Below are positions 7,065-14,851 of a DNA stretch of 64,000 nucleotides, in pieces. The notes beneath the pieces were generated by a model. The model was not told where the DNA came from and did no database searches. It was given only the letters and a program-made list of their open reading frames with translations. Positions within the stretch are counted from its first letter, which is position 1; each line of letters starts with the position of its first letter. Origin of the DNA: an uncultured Tenacibaculum sp. (GTDB lineage: Bacteria; Bacteroidota; Bacteroidia; Flavobacteriales; Flavobacteriaceae); assembly GCA_947498055.1 (NCBI GenBank), contig CANMJA010000014.1, forward strand, positions 1 to 64,000. The letters run 5' to 3'. The translations under genes were made by a program, and so were the position numbers.

Positions 7065-8020
7065 TTTTCATGTTTTTTAGAAAAAAAATCTGCTAATTCT
7101 TTTATACCCTCTACTCTTGCTAGTTCATTAAACCAATTTTCAGGAACTTCTTCTAAACCATAATAAATACCAGCTATTCCGCCAACAACTGTAGCAGTGG
7201 TATCTGTATCATCTCCTAAATTAATAGCTTTAAAAACACTTTCTAAATATGATTCTGAATTTAACAAACACCAAAAAGATGCTTCTAAAGTATGAATTAC
7301 ATATCCTGTAGATTTTATATCATTTTCGCTATAATTAGAGATATCATACTTGATTAACCTTTTAAAATGTTGTATTTCTCTTTCTGATATTTTAAAATCT
7401 ACAAAAAATTGTAATAATACATTTCTCATTTTTTCGTAAGATTCTCTTATTGTATATCCATCGACTACAAATTCTGAGAATTTTAAATATACAAAACAAG
7501 AAATAGCAGAACGAATATGCCCGTGTGTTAGCGATGAAACCTCTCTAATAATTTGAAACTGTTCCTTTATTTCTCTTCCTTTTATATAAAATAGTAAGGG
7601 AAGAATTCTCATTAATGAACCATTTCCATTTGTATATTCATCATCTTCGTACATCAAAAATTTCAAATCTGCCTCCTCTTTTCCGTATAAAATGCTAGTT
7701 AGTCTATCTATAGCTTTACTTGTTTGTATACCAATATCAAAAACTTCTCCATGTGGTGTCCATATTTGAGCATCTTTCCATTGAATGAACTTTTTTGCTA
7801 TATCTTCTAAATCATACCCTTTTAATAAACTTTCTGCCAAACAAAAGGTTAATGAACTGTCATCTGACCATGTCCCAGCAGGTTGATTATATGTTCCGTA
7901 TGCTAACATAGAATTAACTGGATTATTTTTTAGTTCTTCCCTGCTCTTAAACTCGACAGGTACACCAAGTGCATCACCTATTGCTAAACCTAAAAACATG
8001 GCTTCTATTTTATTTTTCAT
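7061..8020 (-). CDS. ADP-ribosylglycohydrolase family protein (DraG/ARH-like)
   Basis: This 319-residue protein has the ARH/DraG fold marks: the N-terminal GLAIGDALGVPVEF, the metal site WSDDSSL, NGNGSLMR, and the C-terminal GDDTDTTATVVGGIAGIYYG. The two DD-containing motifs bind the two magnesium ions that hydrolyse ADP-ribose linkages on arginine, serine or nucleic acid. The length is normal for the family. It overlaps the DUF4291 gene and the crystallin-J1 gene by 4 bases each. No ADP-ribosyltransferase writer is encoded in the locus, so this eraser must act on marks made elsewhere, by KptA-like chemistry or by an incoming toxin. Confidence 0.92.
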   Translation of the reverse strand: MKNKIEAMFLGLAIGDALGVPVEFKSREELKNNPVNSMLAYGTYNQPAGTWSDDSSLTFCLAESLLKGYDLEDIAKKFIQWKDAQIWTPHGEVFDIGIQTSKAIDRLTSILYGKEEADLKFLMYEDDEYTNGNGSLMRILPLLFYIKGREIKEQFQIIREVSSLTHGHIRSAISCFVYLKFSEFVVDGYTIRESYEKMRNVLLQFFVDFKISEREIQHFKRLIKYDISNYSENDIKSTGYVIHTLEASFWCLLNSESYLESVFKAINLGDDTDTTATVVGGIAGIYYGLEEVPENWFNELARVEGIKELADFFSKKHEK

Positions 8021-8652
8021 AGTATTCTCAATCTTTTATTTATAGCTTCATTTGCACTTACATATGGTTTTTCATCTGGCACTATCAATTTATCTAATTC
8101 ATTATTAAGTACGTGCTGATATTGTTTGTTTACAAACTCTGAAATATCTTCTATCTCAATACTATCTTCTTTTGCATATTTTACAATTTCTTCGTTTCTA
8201 ATTCCTAATTGAATAGCTCTTCTTTCTAATTTTGCTCCATACGGATCGTGATCTGGATCCCATTGTAATCGAATGGATGAATTAGCTACTTCTTGTTTCC
8301 AATGTTCCTGACTTTCGTATAAATCTGCTTGAAAACTAGAATATACAGCTTGCGATAAATACCGCTCAAAGGCATCTCTTTTTAAATGGATAGCCAATAC
8401 CACTTCTTGTCCTTCTTTTGTTCCCCAACCATTGCGATACATCATCCATAAAAAGTTAGGCTTAATCCAAGTCATTCGAGTATATTTAAATGGTCCACCA
8501 AAAAATTGATTTCTCGTAGCAAAATTCCCTATTGCTGGTCGGTATGATTGATATATAATTACTTTTTCATCATCGTACTGCGCCATTATATGGTGTCCTC
8601 TTTCTGGCCATTCTTTCAATTGTTCTGTATATTTTTTAACTTTTACTTTCAT
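8017..8652 (-). CDS. DUF4291 domain protein
   Basis: This 211-residue protein shows the DUF4291 signature: IIYQSYRPAIGNFA, FKYTRMTWIKPNFLWMMYR, GWGTKEGQEVVLAIHLKR, and RLQWDPDHDP. The family has no assigned activity that I know. It is soluble, with no signal peptide. It is the second gene of the operon, 84 bases after prs, and overlaps the ADP-ribosylglycohydrolase gene by 4 bases, so an ADP-ribose or nucleotide role is likely by association. Many invariant Arg, Trp and Tyr residues suggest an enzyme or nucleotide binder. Confidence 0.82.
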   Translation of the reverse strand: MKVKVKKYTEQLKEWPERGHHIMAQYDDEKVIIYQSYRPAIGNFATRNQFFGGPFKYTRMTWIKPNFLWMMYRNGWGTKEGQEVVLAIHLKRDAFERYLSQAVYSSFQADLYESQEHWKQEVANSSIRLQWDPDHDPYGAKLERRAIQLGIRNEEIVKYAKEDSIEIEDISEFVNKQYQHVLNNELDKLIVPDEKPYVSANEAINKRLRIL

Positions 8653-8736
8653 TACTTCATTTTTTTTATCAAGAGATGTAAACCTCTTTTTCTTTATTCA
8701 TTTAACAATGGAATACCTCCTTACTATTTCAGCTTT

Positions 8737-9570
8737 TTATGATTTTAAAACTTCTTCCAATTTAATTTGCATTACCCCATCCACATCTCTAAAACTATCT
8801 GTTGTATAAATTTTCTTAAAATGTTCATTTAAAGCAGCAATTCCTTTATTAAAAATTCCGTGACTAACTGCTAAGTATAAATCCCCCGCATTTTTCTTTT
8901 TCAATTCTACTGCTAATCCCATAAATGTTCCGCCTCCATCACAAATATCATCTACAATTAAGCAATCTTCCCCTCCTAAATCTTCTTCATATACTTTAAA
9001 ACCTTCTAATTTTCCATTGGTTACATTTCTTTTCTTCGAACATTCAATCACATTAATTCCTCCTAAATATTCAGATACTTTATAAATCTTTTTCAAAGCG
9101 CCTCCATCTGGAGAAATTAACAATGCCTTTTTTCCTATATTTTGTAATACTTTTTCTATAAATGTATAATTCGTTATTGTTTTGCAATTATTTAATAATG
9201 CTGGGGTCACTTCCGAATGTGGATCGAAAACCGTAACACTACTTAATTCTTGATTATTTAATAGGTTAGCATATACCTTTACTGTTAAAGGTTCGCCAGC
9301 AACCATTACACGATCTTGTCTTGCTCCAGGAAAATATGGTAAAAACACATGTACATTTTTAACTCCAGATCTTTTTACAGCATCTATTGCACAAAGTAAC
9401 ATTCCGAAATCATTAAAAGAAGTTACTCTAACTGTAATAGTTACTTCTTCTGTATTTTTCAAATCACTTTTAATTTTTATATGAGGTTCTCCTCCTGAAA
9501 AAATAAAAGAATCAAAAAGAACTTGATTTTCTCCTAGTGGCTTAAAAGATGTATCTAAATTTAAAATCAT
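8737..9570 (-). CDS. prs: Ribose-phosphate pyrophosphokinase (PRPP synthetase)
   Basis: This 277-residue enzyme makes PRPP from ribose 5-phosphate and ATP. It has the ATP-binding flexible-loop region with GARQDR, the DPHSE segment, the ISPDGG segment, and the PRPP-binding loop IVDDICDGGGTF. It is shorter than housekeeping PRPP synthetases (about 310-320 residues) and resembles the divergent type found beside nicotinamide phosphoribosyltransferase in NAD salvage operons. No such transferase gene is present in this window. The role inferred is to turn ribose phosphate released from ADP-ribose back into PRPP for NAD synthesis. It is the first gene of the long operon, behind a promoter with two operators. 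Confidence 0.9.
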   Translation of the reverse strand: MILNLDTSFKPLGENQVLFDSFIFSGGEPHIKIKSDLKNTEEVTITVRVTSFNDFGMLLCAIDAVKRSGVKNVHVFLPYFPGARQDRVMVAGEPLTVKVYANLLNNQELSSVTVFDPHSEVTPALLNNCKTITNYTFIEKVLQNIGKKALLISPDGGALKKIYKVSEYLGGINVIECSKKRNVTNGKLEGFKVYEEDLGGEDCLIVDDICDGGGTFMGLAVELKKKNAGDLYLAVSHGIFNKGIAALNEHFKKIYTTDSFRDVDGVMQIKLEEVLKS

Positions 9571-9571
9571 A

Positions 9572-9590
9572 TTGTGTTGTTTTTACGCAA
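9572..9590 (-). promoter_or_regulatory. NrtR-type operator, site 3
   Basis: TTGTGT-N7-ACGCAA fits the consensus TTGYGT-N7-ACRCAA. It ends two bases before the prs start codon and overlaps the TTTG of the -7 box at 9588-9595, the same arrangement as at the NADAR promoter. Confidence 0.75.
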
Positions 9591-9617
9591 AAATAGAACA
9601 TAAAAACAATACAACAA
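9588..9617 (-). promoter_or_regulatory. Bacteroidota promoter of the prs operon
   Basis: On the minus strand TTG (9615-9617) is followed after 19 bases by TATTTTTG (9588-9595). The start would be near 9582, giving a very short leader of about a dozen bases before prs. Operators sit on both sides. Confidence 0.65.
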
Positions 9618-9623
9618 AATATT

Positions 9624-9642
9624 TTGTGTAAAAGTTACACTA
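9624..9642 (-). promoter_or_regulatory. NrtR-type operator, site 4
   Basis: TTGTGT-N7-ACACTA matches the consensus except in the last two positions (TA for AA). The core GTGTAA-AAG-TTACAC is a perfect inverted repeat. It overlaps the nrtR stop codon and lies just upstream of the prs promoter. Confidence 0.65.
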
Positions 9643-10324
9643 TCTTGATTTCAAAGTGGAAATCTTCTTTTACTAATTGGTCGTATTTCTTTTTATTAAA
9701 TTGGAAGAGTTTAGCTGGTCTACCACTACCTTGCTGATGTATTTTATTGGTTTCTTCTACAATTCCGAAGCTTAATATTTTTTTCCTGAAGTTTCTTCTA
9801 TCAATTTGATGCTCTAGTATAGTAGTGTATAAATGTTCTAAATCTGAGAACGGGAATTCTTTATTCAATAAATCAAAACCAATAGGTTCGTATTGTAGCT
9901 TTGCTTTTAAACGTTTTTGCGCCATTTCTAGAATCACTTTATGGTCGAAAGCTAAAGATGGTAAGTCATCCATAGAAAACCATTGTGCTTCTTCTGCATC
10001 TGTATCTGCTTTTATAGTGAACTGATTTGGGCTTACTAAACCAAAATAACTTACAGATACTACTCTATTTCGAGGGTCTCTTTTAGGTTTACCAAAACTA
10101 TATAATTGTTCTAAATACTTTATGGTAACTCCTGTTTCTTCTTTCAATTCTCTAGTAACGGCTTCTTCTAAAGATTCATCATCTAATACCAGCCCTCCTG
10201 GTAATGCCCAAGAATCTTTAAAAGGTTCTACACCTCTTTTTATTAATAAAACAGATAGTTTTTTAGACTCGTAGCCAAAAACTACAGCGTCTACTGCTAC
10301 TTTAATATTTTGAATTGCTGGCAT
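9635..10324 (-). CDS. nrtR: Nudix-type transcriptional regulator, NrtR family
   Basis: This 229-residue regulator joins an N-terminal Nudix domain (about 1-140) to a C-terminal winged helix (about 150-229). NrtR proteins repress NAD-related operons and let go when ADP-ribose or a related nucleotide binds. The Nudix box is intact here (G-x5-E-x7-REL-x-EE-x-GV, in GLVLDDESLEEAVTRELKEE), so it may still be able to hydrolyse its ligand, unlike many NrtRs that have lost catalysis. The wHTH contains GSGRPAKLFQF. It sits directly behind a near-perfect operator (10325-10349) and is followed by the prs operon, so self-regulation plus control of the NAD locus is a strong inference. Confidence 0.92.
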   Translation of the reverse strand: MPAIQNIKVAVDAVVFGYESKKLSVLLIKRGVEPFKDSWALPGGLVLDDESLEEAVTRELKEETGVTIKYLEQLYSFGKPKRDPRNRVVSVSYFGLVSPNQFTIKADTDAEEAQWFSMDDLPSLAFDHKVILEMAQKRLKAKLQYEPIGFDLLNKEFPFSDLEHLYTTILEHQIDRRNFRKKILSFGIVEETNKIHQQGSGRPAKLFQFNKKKYDQLVKEDFHFEIKIV

Positions 10325-10349
10325 ATTTTGTGTTTACAAAACACAAAAT
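10325..10349 (-). promoter_or_regulatory. NrtR-type operator, site 5, with nrtR -7 box
   Basis: This is the best copy: an 11-base arm ATTTTGTGTTT, three spacer bases, and a perfect inverted arm. The core TTGTGT-N7-ACACAA is at 10328-10346. On the minus strand TAATTTTG (10344-10351) is a good -7 box overlapping the operator, as at the other two promoters, although no TTG is seen at -33. The nrtR start codon is next to it, which indicates autoregulation. Confidence 0.8.
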
Positions 10350-10383
10350 TACAAATATTCTTAGTTAACTAAGAATATTTGTA
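10350..10383. repeat. Perfect 34-base palindrome over the pepE stop codon
   Basis: The two 17-base halves are exact inverted copies centred between 10366 and 10367 (core AGTTAACT). It spans the last codons and stop of pepE and abuts the nrtR promoter. It lacks a T-run, so it is not a classic terminator; it could form a cruciform or RNA hairpin, or bind a dimeric protein. Confidence 0.7.
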
Positions 10384-11081
10384 TCAATTATCGTTTCAGG
10401 TTCTAATTCTGTAGCTTGCTTATCTTTTTTAAATAACCTAGCAGAAAGTTTTCCTTTTAATTGTATGATTTCTCCTTCTACTTGTAACCAACTACCTTCT
10501 CGTAATCCTATAACTGGAGTTTCATTATACACATGATATTCCTTTATTCTCGTTTCTCTAGTTTCACCCATGTGAGTAGAACTTGGATCTGGATCTAAGT
10601 AGTGTGCATTTATGTTACATGGAATGAATGCCATGGTAGTAAAACTTGGCGGATACACTACTGGCATATCATTCGTATTCATCATTGTTATTCCACAAAT
10701 ATTACTTCCTGCACTGGTTCCTAAGTATGGAACTCCGTTTTCTACTGTTTTTTTTAGAGTTACAAGTATATCGTTCTTATACAATTGATTAACTAATTCG
10801 AATGTATTTCCTCCACCAACAAAAATTCCTTGTGCATTTTCTATTGCTCTTTTAGCATTCTCAAACTCATGAATTCCTTTTACCTGAATGTCTAATTTGT
10901 TAAAAGCTTCTTTTGCCTTTAGGGTATATTCGTCGTAAGATATTCCACTAGGACGAGCATAAGGAATAAATACTATTTCTTCTACCGAACTATCATAAAA
11001 ATTAGACAGTGTTGGTAACAAATATTCTAAATAACCGCTACCATGAACTGTAGAGGTACTTGCTATGATTATATTTTTCAT
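10365..11081 (-). CDS. pepE: Dipeptidase E (alpha-aspartyl dipeptidase), S51 family
   Basis: This 238-residue enzyme cleaves Asp-Xaa dipeptides. It has the nucleophile serine in GTSAGSNI, the glycine-rich IFVGGGNTFELV, and INAHYLDPDP with the His of the catalytic site; these are the class I glutamine-amidotransferase-like S51 marks. No signal peptide, so it is cytoplasmic. It is upstream of nrtR in the same direction, but the palindrome at 10350-10383 and the nrtR promoter separate it from the NAD locus. I see no sign that it belongs to that pathway. Confidence 0.92.
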   Translation of the reverse strand: MKNIIIASTSTVHGSGYLEYLLPTLSNFYDSSVEEIVFIPYARPSGISYDEYTLKAKEAFNKLDIQVKGIHEFENAKRAIENAQGIFVGGGNTFELVNQLYKNDILVTLKKTVENGVPYLGTSAGSNICGITMMNTNDMPVVYPPSFTTMAFIPCNINAHYLDPDPSSTHMGETRETRIKEYHVYNETPVIGLREGSWLQVEGEIIQLKGKLSARLFKKDKQATELEPETIIDTNILS

Positions 11082-11120
11082 TTTTTTATATAATTGCTTT
11101 TCAAATGTATTATAAAAACT

Positions 11121-11128
11121 TAATTTTG
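11121..11128 (+). promoter_or_regulatory. -7 promoter box (TAATTTTG)
   Basis: TAATTTTG fits the Bacteroidota -7 pattern TAnnTTTG and lies 22 bases before the start codon of the lipoprotein gene. No TTG is found at the ideal distance upstream. Confidence 0.4.
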
Positions 11129-11150
11129 TTTTAAATTAAAAATTAAAATT

Positions 11151-11672
11151 ATGAAAAAACTACTATTATTATTTGTTTCGACTTTATTATTTATTTCTTG
11201 TTCTGATGAATCTAACAACAATGTAGATGTAAATCAAAATGATCTTGTTGGAACTTGGAGTTTAACTAAGTTTGATTTAGATGCTACTACTAGTGGTAGT
11301 TCGCAGGGTATTGATTTCTCTAGTAATATTAAGTCTATTGGTAAAGATTATAACCTTACCATAACATTTACTGAAAATCCTAAAGAATTTACTGTAGATG
11401 GTAGCTTTACTTTAGTAAGTACAACTAATATTGCAGGTGACATCGATACTGTAGAAGAAGAAGTTTCTACTATTTCTGAATTAAATTCTGGTGAATGGAA
11501 AATTGAAAACAATCAACTTTTATTAATTGGGGATAATATTTCTTCTGGTATTAATATTAATAGTTTTACTGGAAACAAAATAATTTTAAAGCAACCTGTT
11601 GATTTCAATAGAACAGAACAAGGAGGTACTATTAAGATTAAAAGTGAAACTACTTTCATATTTGAAAAATAA
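11151..11672 (+). CDS. Lipocalin-like lipoprotein
   Basis: This 173-residue protein has a lipoprotein signal ending LLFISC (Cys17) followed by an acidic, Asn-rich linker. The remainder starts LVGTWSLTKF, the typical opening of small lipocalin-like beta-barrel domains of Bacteroidota, and continues as alternating beta strands to TTFIFEK. It is likely an outer-membrane or periplasmic lipoprotein with an unknown ligand. It stands alone between pepE (divergent) and a terminator shared with the convergent peptidase gene. Confidence 0.75.
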   Translation: MKKLLLLFVSTLLFISCSDESNNNVDVNQNDLVGTWSLTKFDLDATTSGSSQGIDFSSNIKSIGKDYNLTITFTENPKEFTVDGSFTLVSTTNIAGDIDTVEEEVSTISELNSGEWKIENNQLLLIGDNISSGININSFTGNKIILKQPVDFNRTEQGGTIKIKSETTFIFEK

Positions 11673-11692
11673 AATATTTCATTTATTTATAT

Positions 11693-11725
11693 AAAAAAAC
11701 GCACCAAATTGGTGCATTTTTTTTT
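11693..11725. terminator. Bidirectional terminator
   Basis: GCACCAA-A-TTGGTGC (11701-11715) is flanked by an A-run on the left and a T-run on the right. It can end both the lipoprotein gene (plus) and the M1 peptidase gene (minus). Confidence 0.8.
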
Positions 11726-11744
11726 ATGTAACAAAATCATTATT

Positions 11745-13385
11745 TCATATTTTCTTAACCTCAACATAAAAATTTTTATCAATAACAATATCTTTTCCTT
11801 TTATCTTTTTTTCCTGCCACTCCTCTGTTGGTTCCAATATTACTTTACTATTATTTACTTTTATTTTTAATGGCATTTTAAAACCTTTTACTACATTATT
11901 CCATCGATATAGAAGTTTTCCTTCTTTCCATTTATATTCAAAAACTGGTACTTTAACGGTTCGTAAATATTGATCGAAAACCTTTGATAAATTCATCTTC
12001 GATTTCTTACTTATATAGTCTTCAATTTCTTTTGTAGTAACTGTTTTATGATAAAATTCTTTATTTAGACCACGTAAAATTTTACGCCATTTTTTATCAT
12101 TACAAATTAAATAACGAATGGTATGTAACATATTAGCCCCCTTGTAATACATATCACCGGATCCTTCTTTATTTACATGATAAGGACCAATAATTGGAAT
12201 ATCATTTGCTATAGATTTTCGTGTACCAATTACATATTCTGAAGAAGCTTTTTTTCCGTAATAATAATCTAAAAATAAGCTTTCCGAATAAGCAGTAAAA
12301 CTCTCATGAATCCACATATCTGCAATATCTTTATTGGTAATATTATTTGCAAACCACTCATGCCCAGACTCGTGAATAATTATAAAATCAAATTTTAAGC
12401 CCCAACCAGTACCAGATAAATCTGAACCCAAATATCCTTTTAAATATTTATTTCCGTACGTTACAGAACTTTGGTGTTCCATACCTAAGTATGGTACTTC
12501 TACTAATTTATAACCATCTTCATAAAAAGGGTATTTACCAAACCAATGTTCAAAAGCTTTTAACATTTTTGGCACGTCTTTAAATTGTTCTTTAGCTTCT
12601 TCTAAATTATCTCTAAGCACATAATAATCTAAGTCTAATTCTCCATCTTCTCCCGCATATTTTTCTGAAAAATGTACATAATCTCCAATATTAACGTTTA
12701 CTCCATAATTATTAATTGGATTCTTAACAGACCAATGATAGGTTGTTGTATTATTTTCATGCTTCTCTACTTTTTGTAATCTTCCATTAGAAACATTCAT
12801 TAAGTTACTAGGAACTCTAACACTTATATCCATACTATCTACCTCATCGTACATGTGGTCTTTATTTGGCCACCAAACACTTGCTCCTAAACCCTGACAA
12901 GAAGTGGCTATGAAGTGATTTCCTTTTAGGTCTTTTTTCCAAGAAAAACCACCATCCCAAGGTGCATTAACTGCTACTTTAGGAAAACCTTCATAATACA
13001 CTATAATAGAATTTGTTTTTCCCTTTTTTTGTTTTTCTTTTAAATGAATAAAGTGTGCATTTCCTTCAGATTTCACCACTAATTCTTTTCCATTTTGTGT
13101 AACTTTCGTTATTTGCATTGGATGTTGTAAATCTATTTGTAAAACAGAAGAAGGTGTTATCACCTTATATTTCACTTCATTTTTACCTTTAATAAATTTC
13201 TTTCCTGGATCTACTGAAATATCTAAATGATAATAAGTTAAATCCCACCAGATTCTTTCTGGAGTAATAGATCCTCTTAGGCTATCTTGTTTAGAAAATG
13301 TATTTAAATGTTTAAAAAGCGACTTTTGTGCTGTAATAGAAAAACTTGCACTAAATAACAAAAAGGAAAGTATATATCTTCTCAT
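11745..13385 (-). CDS. M1 family metallopeptidase
   Basis: This 546-residue secreted peptidase has an N-terminal signal peptide ending near SITAQ. The aminopeptidase N-like beta domain (about 40-230) precedes the catalytic domain with the zinc site His338-ExxGHis342 (HESGH) and Glu361 (WIHESFTAYSE). A PYLGMEHQS segment upstream stands in the place of the GxMEN motif, as in other bacterial M1 enzymes. Length fits the short M1 type without the C-terminal ARM domain. It probably trims peptides in the periplasm or at the surface. It is unrelated in position to the tandem M1 pair at 17359-21894. Confidence 0.9.
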   Translation of the reverse strand: MRRYILSFLLFSASFSITAQKSLFKHLNTFSKQDSLRGSITPERIWWDLTYYHLDISVDPGKKFIKGKNEVKYKVITPSSVLQIDLQHPMQITKVTQNGKELVVKSEGNAHFIHLKEKQKKGKTNSIIVYYEGFPKVAVNAPWDGGFSWKKDLKGNHFIATSCQGLGASVWWPNKDHMYDEVDSMDISVRVPSNLMNVSNGRLQKVEKHENNTTTYHWSVKNPINNYGVNVNIGDYVHFSEKYAGEDGELDLDYYVLRDNLEEAKEQFKDVPKMLKAFEHWFGKYPFYEDGYKLVEVPYLGMEHQSSVTYGNKYLKGYLGSDLSGTGWGLKFDFIIIHESGHEWFANNITNKDIADMWIHESFTAYSESLFLDYYYGKKASSEYVIGTRKSIANDIPIIGPYHVNKEGSGDMYYKGANMLHTIRYLICNDKKWRKILRGLNKEFYHKTVTTKEIEDYISKKSKMNLSKVFDQYLRTVKVPVFEYKWKEGKLLYRWNNVVKGFKMPLKIKVNNSKVILEPTEEWQEKKIKGKDIVIDKNFYVEVKKI

Positions 13386-13534
13386 AAAAAATTATCAAAA
13401 GACCTAAATATAATTTATTTTCCTATTTAAAAAAGTAGATTGTGTTAAAATTCATTACTAAAAAGCTTAGGAAGCTCTTTTTTGTATGAAAACTTATGCT
13501 AGTAGTACCATTTTTAATAATTTTATAATACTTA

Positions 13535-13572
13535 TAAAAAAAACACTGAAGATAAACATGCTATCTTCAGTG
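13535..13572 (-). terminator. Terminator of the subtilase gene
   Basis: CACTGAAGATA (13544-13554) pairs with TATCTTCAGTG (13562-13572); the A-run at 13535-13543 gives the T-run on the minus strand. It follows the S8 peptidase gene by 23 bases. Confidence 0.8.
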
Positions 13573-13594
13573 CTTTTATAAAACTATTTATTTT

Positions 13595-14851
13595 CTATCT
13601 TCTTACTGCTATAAGATCTCTATTATTATCTTTATCAGATCTAACTCTTCCATCAGATCTAACTCCTCCAGATAATAACAACCCAGTTACGTGTGGAGCA
13701 GCCATAGAAGTTCCACTAATGTTTCTATAACCTCCATTAATCCAAGTAGACCAAATTCCAGTACCTGGAGCAGCATAATCTACTGGCGATCCAAAATTAG
13801 AAGTTCTTGCAATTCTTTCATTTCTATCCATATTAGAAATAGTAAATATATTATTTCCATTTACTCTTGCAGGTGAATAAAACCTAGAATCATCATTAGA
13901 ATTACCAGCAGCCATAACTACTCTAATTCCTCTATTAGCTACTCTAGTTACTGCTCTATCTGTAGCAATATCTGTAAATCTGTTTTGTGGACCTAGACTC
14001 ATATTTACAGCATCTCCACTTCTACCATTAGCAGCAACAAAATCTAGCGCCTGAACTGTCCAAGAAAAATCTCCAGTTCCTCGACCTCCTAACACTTTTA
14101 AAGCAACCAACTCTACTCCTGGAGCTACCCCTATAACTCCAATATCATTTCTTAACGCTCCAACAGTACCAGCAACATGCGTTCCGTGTCCGTTTCTATC
14201 ATTTGCGCTAGAAGCATCTGCTCCACTAGTTACAAAAGTTCTACTTCTTCTTGCATTTACATTTAAATCTGGATGATCTAAATCTATACCTGAATCAATA
14301 ATCCAAGCTGTTCTATTAATTGGGTTTCTAGGTCCTCCAACTCTGTCAATTCCCCAAGGGAAAAAATCTCTATTAGCAATTGGCGTATATTTTTCCTTTT
14401 GCTTTTTAGTATCTGATGGTTGTAAAGAAATTTTAAAATCATTTTTAATAGATTCTACTCTAGGATCCTTAGACAATTTTGCTACTTGTTCCTCTGTTAA
14501 TTTAGCTACAAAACCTTGTAAAGCATACCCAAACGTTGCTTTTACATCCTTATTTTTTAAACTAATTCCATTAAAACCAGTTACTACTTCCTTTTTTAGA
14601 GACTTCACTGTTGTTTCATAAGCTATTTTTGTACCTCTAGCAGCTGGTCTACTTAAAGTACCTTCTTTTAAAACTACGATGTATTGATTAGGAATATACA
14701 CAGAAGAATTATTTTCAATTAAATCTTCTGATACGTTTTCTTCTACTGCTGCTGGTACAGTAGCATCTGTAGTATCTTCCGATTCATTACAAGCTGTTAT
14801 TAATAAACTAGCGGCGATTACCGAAGTAATCATAAATTTCATTTTTTTCAT
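13595..14851 (-). CDS. S8 family serine peptidase (subtilase) lipoprotein
   Basis: This 418-residue subtilase has a lipoprotein signal (LLITAC, Cys21), an inhibitor I9-like propeptide (about 56-145; NQYIVVLKEG), and a proteinase K-like catalytic domain with Asp186 (IIDSGIDLDHP), His222 (GHGTHVAGT) and Ser382 (SGTSMAAPH). It ends soon after the catalytic serine helix, with no type IX sorting tail, so the lipid anchor is the likely localisation signal. The catalytic set and propeptide are complete. The terminator is at 13535-13572. The 252-base gap upstream holds only an inverted repeat (GCAAC-CAT-GTTGC, 14960-14972). Confidence 0.92.
   Translation of the reverse strand: MKKMKFMITSVIAASLLITACNESEDTTDATVPAAVEENVSEDLIENNSSVYIPNQYIVVLKEGTLSRPAARGTKIAYETTVKSLKKEVVTGFNGISLKNKDVKATFGYALQGFVAKLTEEQVAKLSKDPRVESIKNDFKISLQPSDTKKQKEKYTPIANRDFFPWGIDRVGGPRNPINRTAWIIDSGIDLDHPDLNVNARRSRTFVTSGADASSANDRNGHGTHVAGTVGALRNDIGVIGVAPGVELVALKVLGGRGTGDFSWTVQALDFVAANGRSGDAVNMSLGPQNRFTDIATDRAVTRVANRGIRVVMAAGNSNDDSRFYSPARVNGNNIFTISNMDRNERIARTSNFGSPVDYAAPGTGIWSTWINGGYRNISGTSMAAPHVTGLLLSGGVRSDGRVRSDKDNNRDLIAVRR

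Noticed and set aside
8548..8742. Plus-strand open frame with many Phe and Tyr
   Set aside because: It is the complement of DUF4291 coding sequence and of the short gap before prs; it has no start context and no homologue-like motif.
192..10324. DarTG-like toxin-antitoxin module
   Set aside because: There is a DarG-like macro type but no DarT-type ADP-ribosyltransferase, so no toxin can be named.
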